From assembly GCA_010671975.1 (NCBI GenBank), contig JAAHIA010000086.1, forward strand, positions 1 through 13,693: DNA of 13,693 bases. Reading direction: 5' to 3'. A program made the position numbers and the translations under genes. The stretch comes from Leptolyngbya sp. SIO4C1 (lineage in GTDB: Bacteria > Cyanobacteriota > Cyanobacteriia > Phormidesmidales > Phormidesmidaceae). The notes below the pieces were generated by a model. That model was not told the origin of the DNA, ran no database searches, and saw nothing but the letters and a program-made list of their open reading frames with translations. This document shows, piece after piece, positions 1-5,393 of this stretch (its first letter is position 1; each line of letters starts with the position of its first letter).

Positions 1-264
1 TTGATGAAGTTTCTGAATGCCCTAATTGATGCTGAAGGGATTCAGTTAGACAGTAGTCAATCGAGCAATGGGCGCGGAGGTCGTAGCGCTAGCTACCGCA
101 TTACTGTACAATCAAATGGTAACTTATTGATTGGCTCAGCCTATACAAAGCAGATGGGTTTAAAGCCGGGAGATGAGTTTGAGATTTCGCTTGGGCGTAA
201 GCATATTCGCCTAAAGCAAATTGATGAAGACGACGCTAATTCTATCATCGAAGAGGAAGAATAA
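1..264 (+). CDS. Cyanobacterial AbrB-like transcriptional regulator (cyAbrB), 5'-truncated by the window edge
   Basis: The reading frame is open from the first base. The visible 87 residues begin inside the conserved core rather than at an N-terminus: an LMKFLNALIDAEG-type helix, then the Gly/Arg/Ser-rich NGRGGRSASYR segment, then the AbrB-like domain with NGNLLIGSAYTKQMGLKPGDEF and the LGRKHIRLKQ strand. The protein ends in an acidic tail (DEDDANSIIEEEE). Full cyAbrB proteins are roughly 120-145 residues, so about 40-55 N-terminal residues should lie upstream of this window. The family consists of abundant DNA-binding proteins of cyanobacteria that act on carbon/nitrogen balance, hydrogenase and stress genes; their AbrB-like domain is C-terminal, unlike in Bacillus AbrB. 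Identity as cyAbrB is secure. I do not assign it to one of the two cyAbrB clades. A hairpin terminator follows about 100 bp after the stop. Confidence 0.9.
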   Translation: MMKFLNALIDAEGIQLDSSQSSNGRGGRSASYRITVQSNGNLLIGSAYTKQMGLKPGDEFEISLGRKHIRLKQIDEDDANSIIEEEE

Positions 265-360
265 ATGGCTGCGATCGCAATCGCTCAGAAGCAGTATAAA
301 ATGCTGTAAAGATTGGCTCACAACGGTAAAGAATGCTTCATTGATCCATTTATTTACCCA

Positions 361-407
361 AAGAGGGGAATCTGCTCAAAGCGGTTTCCCCTTTATTGCT
401 ATTTTTT
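361..407 (+). terminator. Intrinsic terminator downstream of cyAbrB
   Basis: A stem formed by AAGAGGGGAA (361-370) and TTTCCCCTTT (385-394) pairs over about nine positions, including one G-U pair. The loop is about 14 nt. It is followed by ATTGCTATTTTTTAA, a U-rich tract reaching about 408. It sits about 100 bp after the cyAbrB stop and before the 529-2088 gene, so it would end the cyAbrB transcript. Confidence 0.7.
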
Positions 408-408
408 A

Positions 409-528
409 ACCCCGTTTAATTTAGCTGGCGCTGTCGATCCACTGTCGTACTGATTGTAGTAGCCTAAGTGCCGGGAAGTGTGATTGAGTCATGCACTAAG
501 TCAGTGAGCGGGGTGTTAAAAAGCAACT
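409..528. other. Spacer upstream of the membrane-protein gene
   Basis: No RNA gene or credible ORF is seen here. The region should hold the promoter of the 529-2088 gene, but no convincing -35/-10 pair stands out. The sequence just before that ATG (GCGGGGTG followed by about 15 nt) is a poorly spaced Shine-Dalgarno at best. Confidence 0.4.
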
Positions 529-2088
529 ATGAGTCTGCCTATCGTTTTGGAAGTCGCTGTCGGCATTATTTTTATCTATTTGACGCTGAGCTTAGTGGCG
601 AGCGAGGTTCAAGAAATCATCAGCAGTCTGCTGCAGTGGCGAGCTGAGCATCTTAAATATTCAATCGAGCAGCTGCTAGCCGGTGAGGCGCCGTCTGATA
701 AGAATTCGGCGCGGCAGCTGGCCGATCGGCTCTATCACAGCGCGCTAATTCGCAATCTCAACTATGAAGCCCAGGGACGGCTAGCCAGGTTTGTGCGAAG
801 CATTCTACACGTGGTCGGCGCTGTCTATCGCTGGGTAACGCGCAGCCGCAACGTCTTTGCCGGCGATACTAGCGGTCCTTCTTATATTCCGCCTGAGACA
901 TTTGCAGTGTCGCTGCTAGAAAATTTGCAGCTAGAGCAGCTGCAGCAGGTGATGACAGAATCGCGGCTGAGGCGGTTTGTGCGCGAGCGAATTAGCCTGC
1001 CTGTCAACAATATTGTCAACGACATTAAGGCCAGCCTCGGCGATGAATTTGTGCTGTCTGCAGAGCTGCGTCACTTTGAGGCCAGCTTAGAGCAAATTAT
1101 CGTAGACTATCAGGCGCAGCGAGTCACGCTGGCGCAGACGCTCGATCGGCTGATTGCAGAGCTCAGCGGACTTGCCGATCTGGCGGAGCAGGTCTTGCCA
1201 GAGGGTCAGCCAGCCACTGAAACCTTTCGGCGGCGGCTGCGCTATCTGCGCAGCAACTTGCTGGGCAACTTGGATTCGGTCGTCGTATTGCTAAAGCAGA
1301 TTCAGCCAACCCTGCAGGAGCTGATTGCGCTGCTAGACAATCACAGTCGGCTCTACCGTGAGCTGGTCACCATTGCGACTCAGGAAGGCGGCAGTGCCAA
1401 ACAGATGGTGGCACAGCTAAAGACGCTGCAGCTGCCGCCCTATTTGCAAGAGAGTTTGCTGACGCTGGCCGGGCAGGCACAGCTTAAAGTTGAGACTGCA
1501 GAAGGAGCGCTGCGACAGCTGCAAACTGAGGTTGAGCAGTGGTTTGAGCACGGTATGACGAGAGCTTCGGGGGTCTATAAGCGCAATTCCAAGGTGGTGG
1601 CGCTGCTAATTGGCTTTGCGATCGCGGTGATTTTTAATGCTGATACGTTTCACATGGTCAGCCGACTCAGCATCGACCAGGCCGTGCGCAGCAGCATTGT
1701 TCAGAGCGTCGATCAGCTCAACCCTCAAACGCTGGCTGAGGTGGCTGGGCAGCTGCCGGCCACTGACCAACCTGAGACTGACCGGACTGAGACGGCGCCC
1801 GTGGATGCCAATCAGCTGGCGGCAGAGCTGCAGTCGCTAGGCGATGCCGTCAGTCAAACGCTAGAGGCCTATCAGCTGCCGATGGGCCGGACTGAGTCTG
1901 TGCTGAGCGCACAGCAGGCGGCTGAGGCTAGCTGGCCGCTGCCCATGCCGCGCCGCTGGTTTGGCTGGCTAATTACTAGCCTAGCGATCGCGATGGGGTC
2001 GCAGTTTTGGTTTGACGCACTGCGGCGGGTGGTTTCGGTGCGCTCATCCGGAGCTAAGCCGACTCAGACAGCACCGGAATCCAAATAA
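529..2088 (+). CDS. Conserved membrane protein of unknown function, 519 aa
   Basis: I do not recognise a characterised function. Residues about 5-24 form an N-terminal hydrophobic helix with no obvious cleavage site. A long soluble, mainly helical region rich in Leu, Gln, Glu and Arg runs from about 25 to 350. A second membrane segment lies at about 356-370 and a third at about 476-495. Conserved-looking landmarks are WFEHGMTRASGVYKR just before the second helix, NADTF just after it, and FWFDALRRVVSVRSSGAKP after the third. From memory, similar landmark arrangements (WF-D-MxR-SGWYKR, NADT, FWFD-L-R-V-VR--G--P) occur in uncharacterised bacterial membrane proteins. Between the last two helices is an acidic loop of about 100 residues with TDQPETDRTETAP. 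The start ATG is followed directly by the hydrophobic helix. The 3' end overlaps the convergent kinase gene by 35 bp. A membrane-anchored coiled-coil or scaffold role is only a guess. Confidence 0.8.
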   Translation: MSLPIVLEVAVGIIFIYLTLSLVASEVQEIISSLLQWRAEHLKYSIEQLLAGEAPSDKNSARQLADRLYHSALIRNLNYEAQGRLARFVRSILHVVGAVYRWVTRSRNVFAGDTSGPSYIPPETFAVSLLENLQLEQLQQVMTESRLRRFVRERISLPVNNIVNDIKASLGDEFVLSAELRHFEASLEQIIVDYQAQRVTLAQTLDRLIAELSGLADLAEQVLPEGQPATETFRRRLRYLRSNLLGNLDSVVVLLKQIQPTLQELIALLDNHSRLYRELVTIATQEGGSAKQMVAQLKTLQLPPYLQESLLTLAGQAQLKVETAEGALRQLQTEVEQWFEHGMTRASGVYKRNSKVVALLIGFAIAVIFNADTFHMVSRLSIDQAVRSSIVQSVDQLNPQTLAEVAGQLPATDQPETDRTETAPVDANQLAAELQSLGDAVSQTLEAYQLPMGRTESVLSAQQAAEASWPLPMPRRWFGWLITSLAIAMGSQFWFDALRRVVSVRSSGAKPTQTAPESK

Positions 2089-3412
2089 CAAAGGCTGTTC
2101 CTGGTCCAGCTGCTGCCTGCTGCCGAATCGCTGCCGGCACCCAGTCTGTGCCAGCGACCGGACTGATCACTTCAATCTGGCCCTGCATCTGCGTGATCAG
2201 CTCCTGCGCGATTGCTAGCCCCAGCCCCGTACCCGGAATTGACCCGGTCGCCTGCACGCCTCGATAGTGACGCTCAAACAGCCGCGCTTGGTCCTCCGGT
2301 GGAATACCTGCACCGGTATCGCCTACGACAATCCCTTGATAGGTCACTGCTTCGGTGGTGCGCTCAAACCCGGTCTGCAGCCAGACCCAGGCGGCCGGTG
2401 ACGAATATTTGAAGGCATTGTCTAGCAGATTAGAGAGCACTTCCTGCAGCGCTTGCGTATCCACGACTACCGAGACGGGAGCCGAGTCTACATCAACCAG
2501 CAGGTGAATCTGCTGCTCTTGGGCCACTGCCTGCGTGACTGCAACCAGCGGCGCGAGAACTTCAGAGAGCAGCTGCGCTGTGGGTAGGAGCGTGCGACCC
2601 AGTCCCTTAGAGGGCAGCAGCGCCGGTGGTTCGCCAGCGAGCTCGGCCGACGGCAGCGCGGCTGGCGTTTGCAGATCTTCTTGCAGCTCAACATCGCCGA
2701 GATCGACCGTTTCGTCAAAGTCAGATAGCAGCGCCTTCAGCCGCTGGCTTTCTCTGACGATGCCCTCAGCGACTGAATAGTTAGGATCGTCTGCCTGCAG
2801 CCGCCGTCGCAGCAGCTGACCAAAGGTGGCCAGCGCCGTCAGCGGATTGCGAAACTGGTGCAGCAGATTGTGAAAGACCTCAGACTGTCGGCCCTGCAGC
2901 ATGCGCTTATGCTGTAAACGCTGCTGTAGCCAGTGGTTGCGACGCTCGAGCACGCAGCCAGCAGCAACGCTGTCAGCAACTTGCTGAATCTGCAGGCGCT
3001 CAGTATCTTCCCAGCGCTGCTCTCGAACCACCACCATTAGGCCAACAACGACGTCGGTATAGACTAGCGGCATCACCACCTGATCCTCAGAGCCGCTGGC
3101 CGGGCTATCAATGCGATCGCTCGCCACTGACGCATTGCTCAAAGCGGCCGCGATCGCGTCTGGATCTTCAAGAGCCGTGGCCTGCTCTGACGGCGCTGGC
3201 AGCCGTCGGGCTGAGGGCACTGCACCTAGCTGCCGCTTTGACCAGGTCTCAGACGATTCGGGATAGCTGGCAATCGGAGTAAAGCTGGAAGCGTCTAGCT
3301 GCAGCGACTCGGCTAAATAAACGATGGCCGATAGCGGCCCCAGGGTCCGATTTAATAACTGCAGCTGCGCTTGACATAGCGATCTCAGTTCTGGACTGAC
3401 AGAGAGGGTCAT
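2054..3412 (-). CDS. Sensor histidine kinase, GAF-HisKA-HATPase_c, Hik2/chloroplast-sensor-kinase-like
   Basis: This is a soluble two-component sensor kinase, 452 aa from the chosen ATG at 3412. There are no membrane helices. Residues 1-155 form a GAF-like sensor region containing a Cys at position 13. The dimerisation/phosphoacceptor helix carries HNLLHQFRNPLTAL, with His185 the likely phosphorylated residue. The ATPase domain has the N-box (Asn328, Asn332 in NLLDNAFKYS), the G1 box DTGAGI (365-370) and the G2 box GTGLGLA (394-400). The layout, the HQFRNPLTAL-TFG-LL-RL motif and an early Cys resemble cyanobacterial Hik2, the homologue of plastid CSK; those sense photosynthetic redox state and salt and phosphorylate Rre1/RppA. 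An in-frame TTG at 3439 and an ATG at 3424 also exist. The ATG at 3412 is preferred because TGAGG lies about 7 nt upstream and the family-like N-terminus starts there. No response-regulator gene is adjacent. Histidine kinase is certain; the Hik2 assignment is moderate. Confidence 0.88.
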   Translation of the reverse strand: MTLSVSPELRSLCQAQLQLLNRTLGPLSAIVYLAESLQLDASSFTPIASYPESSETWSKRQLGAVPSARRLPAPSEQATALEDPDAIAAALSNASVASDRIDSPASGSEDQVVMPLVYTDVVVGLMVVVREQRWEDTERLQIQQVADSVAAGCVLERRNHWLQQRLQHKRMLQGRQSEVFHNLLHQFRNPLTALATFGQLLRRRLQADDPNYSVAEGIVRESQRLKALLSDFDETVDLGDVELQEDLQTPAALPSAELAGEPPALLPSKGLGRTLLPTAQLLSEVLAPLVAVTQAVAQEQQIHLLVDVDSAPVSVVVDTQALQEVLSNLLDNAFKYSSPAAWVWLQTGFERTTEAVTYQGIVVGDTGAGIPPEDQARLFERHYRGVQATGSIPGTGLGLAIAQELITQMQGQIEVISPVAGTDWVPAAIRQQAAAGPGTAFVIWIPVLSESA

Positions 3413-3439
3413 GCACAGCCTCATTAAAAAAGTTACCAA

Positions 3440-3466
3440 TTTGACAAAATTTTAATTTTTATCAAA
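3440..3466. repeat. AT-rich dyad in the kinase upstream region
   Basis: TTTGACAAAA (3440-3449) and TTTTATCAAA (3457-3466) form a 10-bp inverted repeat with one mismatch and a 7-nt spacer. It lies 28-54 bp upstream of the chosen kinase ATG. It could be an operator or simply AT-rich promoter sequence. Confidence 0.35.
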
Positions 3467-3562
3467 GTTCGCAGATGCCGGGCGCAGTCCCAATTCCTAA
3501 ATTTCTAGCAAATATCACAAAATCTGGAAGATTTGTTGGCTTTTTGGCTGTTTTAAGAGAAG

Positions 3563-3591
3563 TTGAAAATCTAAAGCGCAACCGGTATACT
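3563..3591 (+). promoter_or_regulatory. Sigma-70-type promoter for the DUF3155 gene
   Basis: A -35 element TTGAAA (3563-3568) is separated by exactly 17 bp from a -10 element TATACT (3586-3591). Transcription should start near 3598. That gives a leader of about 60 nt before the TTG start at 3659. The elements are close to consensus with optimal spacing, so expression is expected to be strong. Confidence 0.65.
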
Positions 3592-3643
3592 TTGCAGGGT
3601 TTACTAGTTTTGTAACTGACACTACAACTCATCAGCAATGGAT

Positions 3644-3654
3644 AGGAGGTAAGG
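3644..3654 (+). promoter_or_regulatory. Strong Shine-Dalgarno that fixes the TTG start of the DUF3155 gene
   Basis: AGGAGGTAAGG is an almost complete match to the anti-Shine-Dalgarno complement, placed 8 nt before TTG at 3659. The nearest upstream in-frame ATG (3638) hits a TAA after four codons, and that TAA lies inside the ribosome-binding site. TTG is therefore the only start that fits the sequence. Confidence 0.85.
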
Positions 3655-3658
3655 AAAC

Positions 3659-3964
3659 TTGGCACGGAGACGCAAGCGGAAGAGTCGTCGTCGTCTAGAA
3701 GGGCGTCGTATTTTAGAAGCGGTTCCTCAGTATAGTATCGAAAGCGGTGCTGAAAAACCTGTCACAGCGGCTCGAAACTTCATTCATTCTAAAGGAATTC
3801 ATCCTCCAGCGCTGCTGCTAGTTAAGCGTAACGAGCATACCACCGATCGATACTTTTGGGCCGAGAAAGGTCTCTTCGGCGCTCAGTATGTCGAAGAGAA
3901 TCATTTCTTGTTCCCCAGCCTGCGCATATTGACTGGTGAGGAAGAAGAGGTTGTGCTGACCTAG
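3659..3964 (+). CDS. DUF3155 family protein, 101 aa
   Basis: A small cyanobacterial protein of unknown role. The N-terminus is extremely basic (MARRRKRKSRRRLEGRR). A conserved core follows: VPQYSIESG, KPVTAAR, IHPPALLLVKRNEHTTDRYFW, AEKGLFGAQYVEENHFLFPSL. The C-terminal tail is acidic (GEEEEVVLT). This pattern matches the DUF3155 family, which is restricted to cyanobacteria. The basic head suggests contact with nucleic acid or the ribosome, but that is inference. It starts at TTG with a near-perfect Shine-Dalgarno and has its own consensus promoter, so it appears to be a well-expressed single-gene unit. It converges on the CCB1-like gene with 60 bp between the stop codons. Confidence 0.88.
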   Translation: MARRRKRKSRRRLEGRRILEAVPQYSIESGAEKPVTAARNFIHSKGIHPPALLLVKRNEHTTDRYFWAEKGLFGAQYVEENHFLFPSLRILTGEEEEVVLT

Positions 3965-4014
3965 CGACTGCTGATTTTTATCGGCGGCAAACTGCAGCCA
4001 AGCTATAGCGCGAT

Positions 4015-4041
4015 GGGAGGAGGCTTAAGCAGCCTCTTCCC
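4015..4041. terminator. Hairpin between convergent DUF3155 and CCB1-like genes
   Basis: GGGAGGAGGCT (4015-4025) and AGCCTCTTCCC (4031-4041) form an 11-bp stem with a single G-U pair and a 5-nt loop. The stem includes the last codons and stop of the minus-strand gene. It lies 50 bp after the plus-strand stop. It is strong and GC-rich but has no long U-tract on either side, so it is either a weak bidirectional terminator or a 3'-end-stabilising hairpin. Confidence 0.5.
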
Positions 4042-4579
4042 ATTGCTTTAAAGGTAAATTGGCAGCCAGCTGAATCGCTTCGTCTCGATGGCCTGTAAAA
4101 GTAACTTTTGAATTTAGAGAATTCTGCGCTTGACTCCTGTCTGCCGCATTCAGCGATTCGGTCTCAAACGCAATCGTTTCTTCTCGACCGGCCCGGCGCC
4201 AGTAAAATATTGGGGCCAGCGGAGCCAGCAGCGTCAGCGCCAGCGGCAGCTTGCCAGCAGCGGGCAGCGCAATTAGCAGCACCAGAGCTAGACACAGTAG
4301 CCCAACAGCAGCTAGCAGACTGAGAAAAACTGCTAGAAAGACGCTAGGACGAACCTGCCCTATCATCTGAACCGGCTGTGCTCCGCTGCGATCGCGCCGC
4401 TGATAGGCGCGCTGCTCAAAATAGTCGGTCAGCTGCTGCTGCAGTTCGTCAGCGGTCTGCGACGACGCAAAAGCAACCGTCTGAGTGCGGTCCTTAGCAG
4501 AGGCTCGAATGAAGAATACTAGCCCAACGACTAGCAGACCCGTTAGCAGCAGCGTGGAAGAAAGGACAACATCCGTCAC
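4025..4579 (-). CDS. CCB1-like cofactor-assembly (cytochrome b6f haem ci) membrane protein, DUF3529 type
   Basis: This 184-residue membrane protein starts at GTG (4579). It has a hydrophobic helix at about 5-24, a hydrophilic stretch with RASAKDRTQTVAF and YFEQRAYQ, then two adjoining membrane segments at about 80-106 and 111-127. The loop and C-terminus carry VRPSVFLAVFLSLLAAVGLLCL, FYWRRAGREE and VTFTGHRDEAIQL. This arrangement fits DUF3529. The plant/algal member of that family, CCB1, is needed for covalent attachment of the extra haem ci to cytochrome b6, so a role in b6f assembly in the thylakoid membrane is inferred. The upstream neighbour on the same strand is the PadR gene, 87 bp away, so co-transcription is possible. 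The leader contains a short ORF and a dyad overlapping the GTG. Family assignment comes from recalled motif pattern and is fairly, not fully, secure. Confidence 0.72.
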   Translation of the reverse strand: MTDVVLSSTLLLTGLLVVGLVFFIRASAKDRTQTVAFASSQTADELQQQLTDYFEQRAYQRRDRSGAQPVQMIGQVRPSVFLAVFLSLLAAVGLLCLALVLLIALPAAGKLPLALTLLAPLAPIFYWRRAGREETIAFETESLNAADRSQAQNSLNSKVTFTGHRDEAIQLAANLPLKQWEEAA

Positions 4580-4644
4580 GGTGTATTCTCAGGGCAAAGC
4601 CGAGGCCGCCCAACTCATAGAGGAACCTTTCAAAAATACACCGT
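4578..4644 (-). promoter_or_regulatory. Leader of the CCB1-like gene: 9-codon upstream ORF inside a start-masking dyad
   Basis: Read on the minus strand, ACGGTGTATT (4644-4635) is perfectly complementary to AATACACCGT (4587-4578). The second arm includes the first two bases of the GTG start. Between the arms lies an ORF ATG...TGA (4618-4589) encoding MSWAASALP. It is in frame with the main gene and is preceded by GAAAGG at good Shine-Dalgarno spacing. The main GTG has only a weak Shine-Dalgarno of its own. Translational coupling or attenuation is conceivable. Confidence 0.35.
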
Positions 4645-4666
4645 TATGACGCCGTTTTAATCAGCC

Positions 4667-5047
4667 TTATGACGACATGGCTCGACGAACTGGATTTTGA
4701 GCGGCTCGCTGCCCCAGCATATAGCGATGCCACAGATCTGAGAGCTCACGCGCTTTCGTTTGCCAGTCTGGGCGCAGCCGATACATTCGCCTGGGGCGAC
4801 CCCGACCTTCTACTTTCTTCCAATAGCCCATAATTGCGCCCTGATTTTCTAAAAATTTCAAAGCGCTGTAGAGTACGGTGTCAGAGAGCCGATAGTCGGG
4901 ATATTCACGCTCGATGGCGTGAATCAGCTCGGTTCCATAGGAATCTCGCTTGACCAGCACCGACAGTACATAGCAAACAGCAAGCTCTTTGTTGAGATAG
5001 ATTGGCGGTGGATCTTCAAAGAACTGATAAATGTCCTCAAATTTCAT
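4667..5047 (-). CDS. PadR-family winged-helix transcriptional regulator, 126 aa
   Basis: A DNA-binding repressor of the PadR family. After a short extension (MKFEDIYQFFEDPPPIYLNKELAVCYVL), residues about 30-94 form the winged helix. DSYGTELIHAIEREY is the first helix pair, LSDTVLYSALKFLENQGAI the recognition region, and GRGRPRRMYRLRPD the Arg-rich wing. A short helical tail (WQTKARELSDLWHRY) would serve dimerisation. The ATG at 5047 is chosen because GGAG lies 7 nt upstream; a TTG at 5065 would add six residues (MPRSNA) without such a site. PadR proteins usually repress a nearby gene or themselves and respond to small ligands. Here the downstream CCB1-like gene and the dyad-rich upstream region are the likely targets (inference). 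The ligand is unknown. Confidence 0.9.
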   Translation of the reverse strand: MKFEDIYQFFEDPPPIYLNKELAVCYVLSVLVKRDSYGTELIHAIEREYPDYRLSDTVLYSALKFLENQGAIMGYWKKVEGRGRPRRMYRLRPDWQTKARELSDLWHRYMLGQRAAQNPVRRAMSS

Positions 5048-5122
5048 GGCATTGCTCCGGGGCAAGTGTGTGTGTGAGACAAAAACCCAGCCTGAGGGAA
5101 AAGCGGCCTATCGCGAATAAGT

Positions 5123-5213
5123 CTGGCTCAAGCCTGGCTCAGGTCAGACTAGACGCTGACTTAAGTTTGACCGAGGCAGTTTAACTAAGACCGGTTGACT
5201 ATGACGGTCAAAC
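5123..5213. promoter_or_regulatory. Dyad cluster upstream of the PadR gene, candidate autoregulatory operator
   Basis: Four repeat elements lie within 91 bp. CTGGCTCA occurs twice, 11 bp apart (5123, 5134). GTCAG-N8-CTGAC spans 5143-5160. GTTTGACCG (5165-5173) is a perfect inverted copy of CGGTCAAAC (5205-5213). TTGAC-N7-GTCAA spans 5195-5211. Read on the minus strand, TTGACC at 5211-5206 could be the -35 of the PadR promoter. Binding of the PadR protein is inference from position only. Confidence 0.4.
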
Positions 5214-5249
5214 GTATTTAATTAGGTAAGTTTATTCTAAACGCTAAAA

Positions 5250-5275
5250 ATTCACACAGTTCCACTCTGGTGAAT
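5250..5275 (-). terminator. Possible terminator for the DUF3084 transcript
   Basis: On the minus strand, ATTCACCAG pairs with CTGTGTGAAT (one bulged base) across a 7-nt loop and runs directly into TTTTT (5250-5246). The stem is AT-rich and lies about 120 bp after the DUF3084 stop, so this is a weak to moderate candidate. Confidence 0.4.
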
Positions 5276-5323
5276 ACGGTAATATCTGAAAAGTTTTTTT
5301 AGCCTTTCTTAAAGTTTAATCGC

Positions 5324-5358
5324 CCAGGTTTCAGGCTAGTCTAACTGGCTAACCCTGG
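5324..5358 (-). terminator. Two-tier hairpin 36 bp after the DUF3084 stop
   Basis: The outer stem is CCAGG (5324-5328) with CCTGG (5354-5358). The inner stem is GGCTAG (5334-5339) with CTGGCT (5345-5350), with two G-U pairs and a 5-nt loop. There is no clear U-tract after it on the minus strand, so it may be a 3'-end or processing hairpin rather than a true terminator. Confidence 0.3.
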
Positions 5359-5393
5359 CCACAGCGCTACTCAAAATCGGCTGCTAGACTCTC

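Larger units (their letters stand above)
5048..5393. other. 346-bp spacer between the DUF3084 and PadR genes
   Basis: No protein or RNA gene is supported here. The half nearest the PadR gene (about 5120-5215) is packed with direct and inverted repeats. The AT-rich half nearest DUF3084 holds two hairpins, at 5250-5275 and 5324-5358. Both could end the DUF3084 transcript before the PadR promoter. These elements are listed separately. Confidence 0.6.

Noticed and set aside
265..309. 14-codon ORF directly after cyAbrB (MAAIAIAQKQYKML)
   Set aside because: It starts one base after the cyAbrB stop but is very short, is built around a HIP1 octamer and has no sign of conservation.
221..409. Plus-strand ORF overlapping the end of cyAbrB
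   Set aside because: It is a shifted frame over the cyAbrB tail and runs through the terminator hairpin; it resembles no family.
3462..3665. 67-codon minus-strand ORF between the kinase and DUF3155 genes
   Set aside because: It covers the consensus promoter and Shine-Dalgarno of the DUF3155 gene in antisense, has low-complexity Ser/Lys content and no ribosome site.
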